A stretch of DNA of 50,000 bases from contig NC_092576.1 of the NCBI RefSeq assembly GCF_037975245.1, positions 6,872,501-6,922,500 of the forward strand. Reading direction: 5' to 3'. Each line of letters starts with the position of its first letter. The stretch's first letter is position 1. Source of the stretch: Apostichopus japonicus. Lineage: Eukaryota > Echinodermata > Holothuroidea > Aspidochirotida > Stichopodidae. Shown here piece after piece: positions 36,437 through 47,873 of this stretch. The notes below the pieces were generated by a model that saw nothing but the letters and a program-made list of their open reading frames with translations, had not been told where the DNA came from and ran no database searches. The position numbers and the translations under genes were made by a program.

Positions 36437-37730
36437 AAATGGACGATTCCGGCTTCTGTGGCTTATTGCAGAAGTAACAGAAAGCTCCGTGGAAGCAAGG
36501 TTGCCAGTTTATAAAAGTACACTTTCAATTCGATCCGTCGCTAGTTTTTAATGATGTTCCGCAGGAAAATGTCATACGTGTATTGGAAAAAGAAGAAAAA
36601 AAAAACATTTAGAAGCAGCGACAGTTGGAACTACCGCGGCAGTATGCACATGTTGTGACAGAAAGCTCGGTGCAAACATTTGAAGGAAGAATTAAAGGCA
36701 CTCCGAGCACTACTGGCTGAGAAGGAACAACTTCTTTCGAAAAAAACGAAAACGAAGTTCTCTGTGCCACTGGATTGTTCGGTACGTAACACTAGGCCAA
36801 GACTTATCAATGTAACTTTTCAATCACTAAAAGTCACCGTTATATAAACCCTAGACCTGTACAGGCATTCGTTCCTTTAAAAACGATAAATTAAAAGAGT
36901 TAAAATATGACAGTGAGAGAAATAATACAATAACCTCCTTTTAGATATCTGTAAAATGTTTCATGCACAATTTGCCAGGGTATACTGTTATTGATACATT
37001 CACGTTCTAACCTTGTGATGGTGAACGTCACCCAACCACGTGCCCCCTACCTCCCCCCCAACCCATAAACAAATGTGCTTTGTAAACCGTTGAAACATAC
37101 AGTGGCGTAGGGAGGTACATTTGAGTGGGGGGGGCTGAAGACTGATGGCCGGCCCGGGGGAGGGGTCTAAGGGAAGTTTTTCGAGGTGGCCTCAGATGCA
37201 ATTTGGTGCAATAAAGCACATTTCAACACCCACTCCATTTTGTAAACTTAATTTTGTATTTTCACCTGGCCTTAGATGCGATTTGGTGCTCCAAATAAGA
37301 TTTTTTCTCATTTGGAAAGGAAAAAGGGGTTTTCTGACTTGCGAAGCGGGGGGGGGGGGATGATACTTCCGCCCCTCCACATTTTTCACTGGGGGGCTGG
37401 AGATATTGAGAGTTGGAGCTAGTATATTTTTCAACAAAAGTAAACTATGCCAACTGATCTTAATATATGTCTAATTCATATATTATTCTTGTGTCTTTGT
37501 TTACAGAAACTTCGGTGTAGATTGAGCGCAGTGAAGAACATAGACTGGTCAGAGGAGAGAAAAGACAGACTGTACAGTGATGTCAACTGATTATATGTCA
37601 TCCGAGGAATCTGACATGGAGAGCGAACGAGCTAGGGTACCGTAGTGCAGGAGTTCACTTGGGAGTCGGAAAGACTGAACAAAATTAGGCTGGACTCATT
37701 CTATAAGGACGTTCTCCTTAGCGAAAAGTC
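36437..37730 (+). pseudogene. Broken two-exon gene, unidentified family
   Basis: Exon-like text QKARCKHLKEELKALRALLA, then SKKTKTKFSVPLDCS, ends at 36781 with GTACGT. After about 720 bp an acceptor (TTGTTTACAG) leads into KLRCRLSAVKNIDWSEERKD at 37507, in phase. The frame then stops at 37588-37590; a shifted frame gives DYMSSEESDMESERARVP, stop, and another shift gives QEFTWESERLNKIRLDSFYK. At least three disruptions mean the gene is dead. From memory, similar KNIDWS and YMSSEES text occurs in multi-copy, transposon-associated proteins of marine invertebrates, with no known function. A possible start (ATGGACGATTCC at 36439) lies upstream but is also interrupted. Confidence 0.5.
37100..37440. 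mobile_element. G-rich TIR-element remnant in the pseudogene intron
   Basis: Starts CAGTGGCGTAGGGAGGTACA, the same kind of end as at 27083, followed by G-runs. Two similar segments (CAGATGCAATTTGGTGC at 37193 and TAGATGCGATTTGGTGC at 37273) suggest an internal duplication. The right end is not defined. Confidence 0.4.
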
Positions 37731-39084
37731 CAGAAAAAAAGGATACCCGCCGTTAGGAAAGGAGACGTATCTTTAAAATGCGTATCGACTGACGCCCCAA
37801 CTTGGGCTGTTAATTAGGCTGAACAATAATAATGAAGGTATGACCCCCCCCCCCCCCTCTCCAAATGGTGAAAATGGTCATTGTTTGATGTGCCGGATTA
37901 AGCTTGTGGGAGGCCCGTGGCAAACAGTTTATTGGAGCCCCCATAGAGATACATTGGTACCGGATAACGCCGGATGTATAGCTCACAAAAGATCTATTTG
38001 CCCACGGTGGTTATGATACGTACATTAAAACATCACATAAAAACAGTCATGGATCAACAGTGTAAAGACTGCATATCGAAGTCCATTTCGTTTGACTTCT
38101 TTGAACTTTTTGTACCATATACAACGTAGAATAATGTAACGTTATAACAATATTTCTTTGAATTTTTTACCCAACGTTTAAACTCGTGCCCCTGTTGCAC
38201 GTGGGTAATCCTGTCCTGAGCGTTTGTTGATTAATGAGGCCCCAGGAACAAACAGCAAACGCCGTTGTTTCGGATACAAACAAGTTGCAGTTGACGATTT
38301 TGTGTAATAAAGAAGAGTTTTCTCTAATTTAACATTTGGTGTAATATAATTACATGATACCTTTAAAACGAAATCCTGTCTGAGATAAATGCAACAAGGA
38401 AGAAAGAATATGCCCATAATAATAGATGTCAGATTAATTATTATTTTCTTGTAAGTCTTTTGCTTTAATGGAAGCCTTTTTTTAAATTTCCCTTCACAGC
38501 TAATATATTCCATCAAGGGATTAAATGTTAAGGATTAAGTTATCCTTAAAATATTTTCAGGAAACAAAAGCCAAGAAAAAAGCATGATTCTATTAATTGT
38601 TAATGAATCATTTAGTAAATCATATTTTAAAATAAGACATAGAGCATAGGCCTTATAACTTGTCGTCGAAATGTTGTTGTACTTGTACGATTGTCTTTCA
38701 TTATTCATGCATGGTTAATTCCAGACTTTCAGGGTAAAGAATTTAGAGATCTTGTTTGGGCTATCATTGAATTTTATATCAAAATATATGTTAATTACAA
38801 TAAAACTTAAAGCAGCAACAAAATATTAAGCGTGCTACGAAATGAGGCAGGAAGTGATGTTCTGTGTCAAGTTCGTTCCACATAAAAGAGGCTGGTACCG
38901 TTTCCGGGCCTGGGTGGGGGGGGGGGGGTCGAGGGGCCGATAACCATCATGGAAGAAGTGCCTAGGCGTTTATATCATCTGAGGATAAACCGACCGAATT
39001 TTAAACATAAATTTGTTTGGTTCAATTTAACTACTGGTATACTTCAAGTGGGTAGCTGGTTTTCAGAGGTTTTTATTTGCAAAC
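37731..39084. other. Spacer, nothing recognised
   Basis: C-run at 37847-37857 and G-run at 38916-38928; otherwise AT-rich DNA with no supported feature. Confidence 0.5.
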
Positions 39085-39099
39085 TACACTGTTAAAAAT

Positions 39100-39480
39100 A
39101 ATGGGCAAAATTTACCCAACTTTTTAACCAACGTTGGGCATGTATTCAGCAACCTCAAAAGTTGGGCAAAAATTGACCAACCCAAATAGGTATAATAAAT
39201 TCTCAACAGTTGGGAGGGGAATTACCCAACTGTTCAGGTTAGCCATTTCCCCAACTGTTGGGTGGGTCATTCATTTTGTTGGGCAAATCATTTAACCAAC
39301 GTATGGGTTAAGGCACCAGTAATGTATCCATCTGTTGGGCAGTTCATTTAGCCACCTGTTGGGTGTATACTAAATTTGTCCCAATTGTTGGACAATTCAT
39401 GGATTTTGTTGGGCATTTGCAACAACCAAATGTTGGGTTAATCCTGAACCACTTCCAACTGTTGGGGGTTTCTTAGATCG
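39100..39480. repeat. TE-B left subterminal GTTGGG repeats
   Basis: More than a dozen copies of GTTGGG/CCCAAC, often as CAACTGTTGGG or GTTGGGCAAA, in both orientations. The word recurs at the right end (43900-44150). Likely protein-binding sites for mobilisation, by analogy. Confidence 0.85.
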
Positions 39481-40737
39481 TGTTGGAATTCTAAAAAATC
39501 TTAGACATCACATCCTTTGAAATAAAGAAAGATACTGTATTTTGTAATACTTGGAACACCTTTATTCACTGACCTTGAAGAAGACATATAACTATATGTC
39601 CGACTATATGTCTTGAAGAAACTTATTGTTGACTGAACAGTATAATTTGATATAAGAAGTCTTAAATTCAGGTATTCTTGAAACAAGGGTATGAACTGAA
39701 ATAAATTAAAGGAGCCAAATGTTTCATTTATGTAGGATTCACGCACATTCCTTGGGAACTCATTTTGATCTGAAAACAACCTTCCCTAAAGTGACATTAA
39801 CATTTGTGGCCTAAATTTTCTTAAGAATCCCACATGATAAATTTTATGGAAAAAAATGCCAATGGCTTTGTGATTCCTTGCCATGAGAACTAAAATCCCC
39901 CTTGTACATCATACACCAACTTTGCATTAATATTTTAACCTTTTAACTTAAGTTTAACCCCAAAAGTTTCAGTAATGTGGATCAAAAGCACATATACACC
40001 CTCCATTTCTGGAGTACCCATGTATGAAAGTGTACTGGTTAAAATTAATATTTAACCAATGCAAGGGTGGATCAAAATGGGCTGCAATCAAGGGGTGTAA
40101 AGCTCCATACTATAGTTAAACAGGAAGCAAAACAGGTTGTCAGCAATGTTCTTGTACCTAAATGCTTACTGCCTTCAGCCCAGTACTGCCCTTGCTGTCT
40201 TTTCTTGTTTAGGAAATGGAAATTTGCTGTGGTCAGACTCACTCCCTCTCTAGATCTATGTTAGGACCTATGTTTTCTGACCATGGCTAATCACTTATTA
40301 CCTTTGTAGTCTTTTAAACTCATCATTAATTAATTAATAATTATGTGGGACCATGTACAAAGTTGAATTTACAAATTTAGAGCAATTTCTTTTGCACTTG
40401 AACAATTGTCTTCCACAATCTAATGTTGGCAAAACATTTTCCACAAAATGATTACTACATAACTAGCCATCTTTAAATTGTTGAATAGGAAAAAGTCTCT
40501 TTTTTAGATGAACATGAATGGAACACTTTTAAACTTTTGTTCAAATGAATAATGGTATTAAAGGAGATATGAGGGCTGGCAAAAAAATGTCTTTGAAAAT
40601 GTTCTTCATGATACTTAAAACAAAGATCCACAAATTTTGATATATTGCTATGCTAATTCCTGTGTTTCTGTGCTGTGAAGCAAGCTATACAATGTTCATA
40701 TGATTTAAAAACTGATAACATTCTTTAGGGCCATTCC

Positions 40738-41117
40738 ACGTGACGTAAGTCACAAATCAAAGCGAAATTTTACACTTGTTTTCAATATCATGTTTCAGTA
40801 CAAGTCTGTAGTTAAGCTAGAAGCCTATAGTTACTGAACTTTGAAAACCCAAAATAAAATTCTGTCACCACTGCGAAACATTAATGCTTTCCCATTGCGA
40901 ATTATGTCGCCCTCAACATTTGTCACGTAAGTCACGCAGAGAAATGAAGAATTTAAACTTTTTGGAGGAAATCAATAAATCCTGTGAAGCATTGAGAGAA
41001 ATCTGCTAAGGTGCCTATTATATCTGAAAAGGACACATTGAGGAATAACTTCAAGGTAAAAATTTAATTGATATGCATTTTACTGATATTCTGATGCAAA
41101 TTAGTCACGTAAGGCAC
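40738..41117. repeat. Three GTCACGTAAGTCAC-like words at about 182 bp spacing
   Basis: GTGACGTAAGTCAC at 40740, GTCACGTAAGTCAC at 40922 and GTCACGTAAGGCAC at 41104. Intervening sequence is not obviously repeated. This may be a very old tandem repeat inside TE-B. Confidence 0.5.
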
Positions 41118-41779
41118 ACTGTTCAGTTTCCTTTCAGTTTCCAAATATACAAGGTAACACAGGCTAAGGAAATGTTTGCAAGTTCATTACAATGAGATGG
41201 GGGAGGGGGAAGGGTCTATTCTACATATGTAACAATGTAAAAATAGTGGATAGAAAGAGCACATATGTCAGTTCATTGTACACTAGCTCATCACACAGTA
41301 GTTGCTGGAAGAATTTTAATTGGTGGTGCAAATCAAGAGTAAGTTTCAAAAAAACATTTGCAGTCACATTGTGCATGAAGCTCTGCCTTTCATGGGTGCC
41401 CTTAATAATGTTGTCATTTTGAATACAATAACAGAGTAAGTTCAAATCAAGATGTTCAGTTGTACATAAAAAGTCCTATGGACTAGTTCTGCAAAATATC
41501 TTAACTTAAGTGCTACAGTAGCTAAATAGTTCCTTAATTAGCCGTAAAATCACTGCATTACTGCCCATTTCAGCACGCTCATTACACAAATGTAACCTAC
41601 ATGTACTTGTATCATCCACTTTTTTTACCCAATTCCATGATAAATGCATGCTTCAAAAATGAATTTCTAGACACCTTGTAATTTGTGTCGAAGTTTGAAA
41701 CAGCGGTATTGGGGCTTTGGATATGTATCCCAATATGATACCTCGAGGAAAAAAGGCTCCGAGCCAGGTGATAAACTGT

Positions 41780-42047
41780 TTAAGGACTGGCAGCATTCTT
41801 CATGAAAGCTCTGAAAGACCGGATGGAGGAGGAAAGATTCTTCATTCCTGATTGCTCTATGCAACTTTCAATGAAATCCCAAACATTTCGGCAGTGGTGC
41901 TGGTACTGCAAGTTGAATATCTGTGCTTTATAGCAGATGTCGACTCCTTCAGAGAGTGTCTGCACGCTCACTGCGTGCCTCTCCAAGATAACAAACACTT
42001 GTGATGGTGTCAGCTTGAAGTCTGAGTAAAACCCAAGGATGAAAGGC
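41780..42047 (-). pseudogene. C-terminal exon of the TE-B gene (QPFIL family)
   Basis: Minus-strand frame: QPFILGFYSDFKLTPSQVFV, then ILERHAVSVQTLSEGVDICY, QYQHHCRNVWDFIESCIEQS and SIRSFRAFMKNA, ending at a stop at 41782-41780. It is open throughout, with an AG just before the QPFIL codons. Motif order matches the broken exon at 5744-5445 in TE-A (QPFIL, then an FxVxxxxA block). From memory this is the C-terminus of a dispersed protein family of unknown function in fish and invertebrates. The exon looks better preserved than its TE-A partner, but upstream exons are disrupted. Confidence 0.55.
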
Positions 42048-42479
42048 TGAGATCTTCATTCATTGCTTATTCCCCGTAAGTATGAAGGCAAATGGGTGTG
42101 CTCCTGTGAAACCAATAGAAGCAATGAAAAGTAGCTTTTAGTATTCCATGGTCAAATTTATTTATTTCTGGTGTGTGCTATATTACAGCCAAAACCATTT
42201 ACTTTATGCATATCACAAATATGTTATTGAACTTGTAGTATAAATTAAAAATGGAAACGCTCCCTTTTGATATGTCTAACCAGTAGGATGATACCAGCAC
42301 ACCACTGATTCATATGTAGAATTAGTTTGGAGAGACTTAACTGACTTAAGATCATCCAAGTGAACAAGAAGATTGTCGTAGGGCATTAGTTGGCACCTCC
42401 TTCCCATTCGAAATATAAATGTAGATCACAATGGGTACATGCTAGTTTTGAACTCAGGGATTTTGCACAATCCAATGTC

Positions 42480-42850
42480 CAACAATAGCAATACTACAAC
42501 TAATACTACTGATACTACTAATACTACTACTACTACCAACGACAACGACAAGAAGAACAAGAACAAGAACAAAAAAAAAGAAGAACAGCAACAATAACAA
42601 TAATGATGAAAATACAGCTTAAAGGGTTTTACAGATCAGTGGAGCCAGTCACAATTCTCCAACAATCCTGGAGAGTAAGTTGCTGCAGTCTTTGTAATCC
42701 ACACAGGGTTTTGCTCAGGTTCCTCACAAGTTCACATTTTCACCTGAGTGGAGTGAGGCCATCAAGATAGAGTGCCTTGCCTAAGGACACAATGTAGCCG
42801 GGATTTGAACCACTGATTCTTGGATTACGAGATTCAAACCCTAGCTGATT
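42480..42850 (-). mobile_element. tRNA-derived CORE/MIR-like SINE, second copy
   Basis: On the minus strand GGTTCAAATCCCGGCTACAT is followed by TTGTGTCCTTAGGCAAGGCA, the same head-core order as the copy at 16640-17010. The 3' side on the plus strand is a run of ACT/AAC/AAG/AAT-rich short repeats (42480-42620), the expected tail. Sits inside TE-B. Confidence 0.6.
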
Positions 42851-42889
42851 ACAAGCAAAGTCAGCAGCTGATATTAATAATGCATTTAG

Positions 42890-43022
42890 ACATACCCTTT
42901 TTAATTCAATAAATGATGAAGCATGGTCTGTTGCCGCTGATCGTCCTCCAGTTTTGGCCTAGCTCCTGGTCCCAAAAATAAGTGGTAACATGAGCAATGA
43001 CAGGTTGTCCTTCTTCTCTGCA
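42890..43022 (-). pseudogene. Probable middle exon of the TE-B gene
   Basis: A minus-strand acceptor (CACTTGCAG) precedes a frame reading LSLLMLPLIFGTRS, a stop, then AKTGGRSAATDHASSFIELK before a GGTATG donor near 42890. A Leu/Pro/Phe-rich stretch followed by a SFI element is what I would expect upstream of the QPFIL exon in this family. It carries at least one stop. Tentative. Confidence 0.35.
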
Positions 43023-43751
43023 AGTGAAAACCAAAATGCCAAATTTAGTAAAGCATAAAAACCTCAAAATCAATGGTTGTTGTAAGATAATAGTCTATCG
43101 GGAAGTAAACACCAAATTCAATAGTCATCAGGTTAGAAACAATAGGGTAGGTAAGTAGCTGGGGGACCCCTCCCATTCAAAGAAAGAACGGTGATCCTGT
43201 ATTCAATATGGGAAATATACAGAACATACTTAACATCATCAACCTGGTTGTTCCTGAGGTAATATGGTTAAAGGTCATTGTTTGACCTCTGCTGACTTAA
43301 TTTATTGTCCTTTGACCTACAGTTTCTATATTATCTACAATAAACACTAAGAAATTACCGTAATATGCTGAAGCTACTGTAGCTTGCCACTGTAGCATAA
43401 TAAAAACGATACACATTGTAAAAATAAGCCCAAGATTTCAACCACGGATCCCCATAGGCTTATTATAAGGATAGAAAAGGTTACTGGAAGTTCGAACTCC
43501 ACACTTAACCTTAACTAGTCTAGGAGTAGGACTCGCTTAAGTAATCTAGGCTAGCCATATAGTACGTACGTCGGTATACAGGTATCCTTTTGTCACTGTG
43601 ATAGGCTACACTACTGTATAGGCTCTATACGCTAACGTTAGTATTACTAGTACTAGGACTAGCATAGGAGTACAAAATGTTGATGAAAATTGTGTGAAAG
43701 AATCGTCCCAGTTTATTCCGATTACTTCAATCCCTTCACTGAAATGATTAC

Positions 43752-43812
43752 CTTTCACAGACTGAATTATGTCGGGAACAAACAACCCCCAGCTCTTGAG
43801 TAGATCTTCCAT
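43752..43812 (-). pseudogene. First exon of the TE-B gene
   Basis: ATG at 43812-43810 opens 20 codons, MEDLLKSWGLFVPDIIQSVK, plus one base, then a GTAATC donor. It parallels TE-A's first exon in position relative to the right end, orientation, length class and intron phase. The hydrophobic pattern fits the start of a SAM-like helical domain. With the middle exon broken, the gene is probably inactive. Confidence 0.5.
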
Positions 43813-44489
43813 TTCGACTTTTGAGGCTGTCAACTCGACGGAATATGTACAGTAACCCTTCGTCGTGCACGCGCGCTCAAGCACACTTTGCATTCAAAGT
43901 TGCCCAACGTTGGTAAACATCGCCAAGGTAAAGCCGAATGCTTGCCCAGCGTATGGTATAAAGAACCGAAATTTCGCCCATCATACGATTACGATGACAG
44001 AAAAGACCAACATGTGGTCAAATATGAGCACGGAGTTTACCAACTCGATGGGTAAACAAACTAATCTGCGATTCGATCATTTTTATATATAAATTGGGCA
44101 CTATTTGACCAACACAGTTGAAAGGGTACTTGCCCAACAATTTTTTTACCCAGTGTTTTAACAGTGTAGTAACTAAAAATAGAAACATTCTATATTTACT
44201 TGTTTTTTCCTTCTTTCACCTGGCATTAAAATCGTTGCATGTGTATATAATTGCCACAATGTAAGTAAAGTAATATTTGGGCATCAAAATACATTCTGCG
44301 GACAATAATGCATGTTTTGAAATTTGAAAAGGAGTATGGCTTCTCGAGGTTTAAACTTTGTATTCAAAAAGCTAACTATTCAACACCATAATGTAAAGCA
44401 ATATTGAGTTGCATTTAGATGTATTTACACATCAGAAGTGGTCTTTCGTTCATTTACATAGTTTTTGTATAAGTGTAAATATAACAAAT

Positions 44490-45130
44490 AAACGTTTACG
44501 ATGCGATGTGAAGTGCAAATATATAAATAAAAAAGTGGAAAATCAAACGAGTGTGATTTTATGTTTATTATTTTTAATTTTCTTTAAATCAAATGTAATA
44601 TTTGATAGAGGTGGTCCGTGTATTTCTCAGCCTTATCAACCCGATTAAGACTCCCTAAACGTAGCGAATAAGCCCAGCCCCTGTATTGGTCGTAAAGTAA
44701 TGTGTTTACGATGACCACGTTTCTCCGTATATATTGGTGTAATCATGGCGTTTACGATGATCAATGCGAGAAGTTTACTGCTGGATTCAAACGTAAACTC
44801 CAGATTAACGGTCATGTTTAAGGTAGCGAATCTGTTGTAATTGTGACCGGAAACGTAAAGATTACCCTTCCCTGAAACCGCACGATTAAGTAAGCTTCAC
44901 CGTATTTGGATGACACTTGGCGTTTACGGTCAACGCGTACTCGGTAAATAAGTCATCGCGAACGCGGAAAACTCACGCGTTTAAGTTGGATCGTAAGCTA
45001 ACCTTAATCACTAGTTTCAGGAATGGAAACGTAACGGAAACAGGCATGGAACTCGGAATTTACGTCGCAATTACAGACCGAAAACGGCGATTTAAACGCG
45101 TGTTTTTTCCCGTGCCAGCAGTGGAGCCAG
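44490..45130. other. Cluster of CGTTTACG/CGTAAAC words
   Basis: About a dozen CGTTTACG, CGTAAA or TTTACG words in both orientations occur in 640 bp, with CGATTAA twice. The style resembles the subterminal arrays of TE-A and TE-B, but I find no matching inverted end. The 95 aa frame at 44917-45204 runs across it and has no recognised domain. Confidence 0.5.
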
Positions 45131-45169
45131 GAGTCACTCGACCAGCTAACATTGACCCTGGATACGACA

Positions 45170-47271
45170 GTTTATCCGTTCATCAACTGACATCGATGAA
45201 CTAACAGATGCGATTACCGGGTACGTGAACTTCTGCGTAGACTGCTCGGTCCCTACAAAGCAAGTGAAAGTGTATCCAAACAATAAACCGTGGATTACCA
45301 GCACAGTCAAATTAGTGATCAACAGGAAGAAAGGCATCTTTGGCAGAGGGGACAGAGATGAACTGAAATCAGTCCAGAAAGAGCTGAAAGACTGTATTAG
45401 AAAGGAGAAAGCTATTTACAAGCGTAAGATTGAAAACCGATTTACTGATAATAATATGAAAGAAGTCTGGGAGGGAATCCGTTTGATGAGTGGGTACATG
45501 GTTAACAATCATAAATCATATTTGCCTGATACCTCTATTGTTTACGCTAACGCATTGGATGATTTTTACAACAGATTTGATTGTCATGACTTTTCTACAC
45601 AGGCTGATCTTCTCAGAGAGTCATTAGACGACTGTGCTGGGGGAAAACCCCTTTTTATGTGTAAACAGGGGCGAAGTTTATCGGAAATTTTCTCGTTTAA
45701 ATGCATTTAAAGCTGCCGGCCCAGACCAACTGAAACCACGGGTATTGAAAACCTGTGCCAATCAACTTGCCGACATTTTTACTCACATTTTTAATCTTTC
45801 CTTCTGTACAAAAACAATACCCGTATCATGGAAACGCTCTTGTATTATTCCAGTAGCCAAAAAGGCTGTCATATCCTGCATGAATGACCTTCGGCCTGTG
45901 GCCCTTACTTCTGTCCTGATGAAGTCGTGTGAACGAATTGTACTGCGGCACATAAAGCCGTTAGTCGATGACTACCTCGATCCTCAACAATATGCTTATA
46001 GGGCCCATCGCAATATAGAGGACGAGGTCTTAAATTGCTTGAAGAAATTGTATTCCCACCTTGAACATTCTAAATCAGGTCATTCTGCCAGAATTATGTT
46101 CTTTGATTTTTCATCTGCGTTTAACACAATTCAACCTCATGTTTTGGCCGGCAAGATTTTAAATATGAATATTTCACATGATCTCATTATTTGGATACTC
46201 AACTACCTTACCAATCGTTCTCAATATGTTTACATTAGCTCATCCAACTGTATGTCAGATGTCCAATACTCAAATACTGCTGCTCCACAAGGAACCGTTC
46301 AAGCCCCATTTTTATTCACTCTGTACACGTAGGATGTGTGATCATCGTCTGATAGTTGCCATTTAATTAAATTTGCAGATGACACAGCCTTAGTCGGTTT
46401 GATTAAAAAGGATGATGAGAGTGAATATCTGGATGAAATTAATCATTTCGTCGGATATTGTGACAAGAACTTCCACATTGCTTAATGTTAAAAAAACAAA
46501 GGAAATGAATATTGATTTCAGAAGGGTCAATGGTCAACCGAGAGAGGTTGTGATCAAAGAAAATCCCGTAGAACAAGTCTCATCCTACAAATATCTTGGT
46601 GTTGTTTTTGATGATCAACTGGCGTGGCATGAGCATATAGATTATTTGGTGAAGAGAGTAAACCCTAGATTGTACTGTCTCCGTAGAATGAGTAAATTTG
46701 ACATTGACAGTCGTATCCTCACTATCTTTTATAACTCAGTCATTTGTAGCGTGTTGAGACATTGTATGACATGCTGGGGTGGTAATGTGACTGCTAATGA
46801 TAAGAATCGCATTGATTCTGTTATCAGACAGGCTAATCGTATTCTGGGTGGGGACCAGCTTACAATGGAGTGTATGTACTATCATATTATGAGTCTAAGC
46901 TCGACGCCATCCTGGCCGACGAGAATCACCCATTGTTTCTGAATCTCAGCAGTGCAATAATCTCTCGCAGTGGGCGGATGAGGCTTCCGAATGCAATAAC
47001 AAATCGTCACAAATCTTCCTTTATCCCTCAGTGCATTAAGCTCTTTAATTGTTGTTTCAATCGTTAGTAGCCTGCTTTATCTTCCCGTTCTTGCCATCTA
47101 AACTGGTGTTACATTTGTTTAATCATCACGCCTTTAAACTTTTATACTTTAATTCTCTGAAACTCTTATGTTTGCCAATCTTATGTCTTTTTACCCTTTA
47201 TCATCTTGTATTTGTCTTATATGTACATATGCGAGCTTGTAATTTCCCTTTTGGGATGAAATAAAGTTTTA

Positions 47272-47317
<46 letters not shown>

Positions 47318-47318
47318 T
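45170..47318 (+). mobile_element. CR1/L2/Rex1-type LINE, second family member, with (CTTG)n tail
   Basis: 5' truncated between the endonuclease and RT domains; first recognisable text is TDIDELTDAITGYVNFC at about 45189. The RT follows in several frames, then a short 3' UTR with AATAAAG at 47260-47266 and a (CTTG)n tail at 47270-47311. The protein is clearly related to, but distinct from, the 21240-23890 LINE (compare PVEQVSSYKYLGV with VEQVSSFRFLGTH). Confidence 0.8.
45189..47067 (+). pseudogene. LINE reverse transcriptase, at least four frame changes
   Basis: Frame 1 (to 45710): linker with PNNKPWITSTVKLVINRKKG. Frame 2 (about 45700-46332): FKAAGPDQLKPRVLKTC, RPVALTSVLMKSCERI, IMFFDFSSAFNTIQPH and APQGTVQAP. 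FADDTALVG with the intact catalytic FADD at 46372-46383 is in another frame, and LLNVKKTKEMNIDFRR to LRHCMTCWGGN in the next (to about 46870). The end (ILADENHPLFLNLSSAI to FNCCFNR, TAA at 47065-47067) is in a last frame. The order of RT motifs is complete, so the damage is by small indels in an old copy. Confidence 0.8.
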
Positions 47319-47455
47319 ACATGTACAGTTGCTTTATTTACTTTACTGCGCTTGAATTCGCCGATGTTGTAAGAATAGTTTATAAATAATTGTTACGACT
47401 AGTTGTAAGAATAGCCACGGCCTTGATCAAATCCTTACGTGTTTCAATTATGAAC
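47319..47455. other. Short spacer
   Basis: AT-rich; GTTGTAAGAATAG occurs twice (47367 and 47402). Nothing else seen. Confidence 0.4.
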
Positions 47456-47778
47456 TCACCCTGCTACTAGTAACAGTATAGTCTTATAAGGCCCAAATAA
47501 GGCGTAATATGGATGTATATAGGCTTGCATTATTTCCTGAAGGGCATCAATGTCATCGGCAAAACGTAGGTTGTTACATGCTCTGCCACCGATGCTCACT
47601 GTCCCTTCATGCATTTCCAGAGCATCCGACATGATTTTCTCAAGGAAAACGTTGAAGAGAGTAGGCGAGAGCAAGCAACCATGCCGGACTCCGACTGTTG
47701 TTGAACCACTCCCCTATTGCACCATTGAACATGATTGCGCTGTTGGCTTTGTCATAAAGCTGTGTTGGTCCCATTGCT

Positions 47779-47790
<12 letters not shown>
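47456..47790 (-). pseudogene. RTE-like reverse transcriptase fragment
   Basis: Minus-strand text: QLYDKANSAIMFNGAIGEWF, a one-base shift, then VGVRHGCLLSPTLFNVFLEK, MHEGTVSIGGRACNNLRFAD and DIDALQE. This covers the conserved GVRQGC-LSPTLF and FADD blocks of RTE/BovB-related or similar LINE RTs common in marine animals. Only about 110 residues remain, running into (TA)n on the 5' side and unrelated DNA on the 3' side. Confidence 0.75.
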
Positions 47791-47825
<35 letters not shown>

Positions 47826-47828
47826 CAT

Positions 47829-47863
<35 letters not shown>

Positions 47864-47873
47864 ATATATATAT
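47778..47873. repeat. (TA)n tract at the inner end of the right arm
   Basis: TA repeats with CATA interruptions lie between the RTE-like fragment and the right arm. The left arm is bounded by a similar tract. Confidence 0.95.

Larger units (their letters stand above)
39087..44166 (-). mobile_element. TE-B: 5.1 kb TA-flanked DNA transposon, non-autonomous
   Basis: The ends are CACTGTTAAAA (39087-39097) and its exact complement (44156-44166), with TA immediately outside both (39085-39086 and 44167-44168). Subterminal regions are packed with GTTGGGCA/TGCCCAAC-type words (39100-39480 and 43900-44150). The interior has SINE and tandem-repeat scraps and minus-strand exons of a QPFIL-type gene. No transposase motif seen. 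The 11 bp end matches the TE-A end at 9 of 11 positions. CACTG-type ends recall animal EnSpm/CACTA-like elements, but the superfamily is not settled. Confidence 0.8.
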
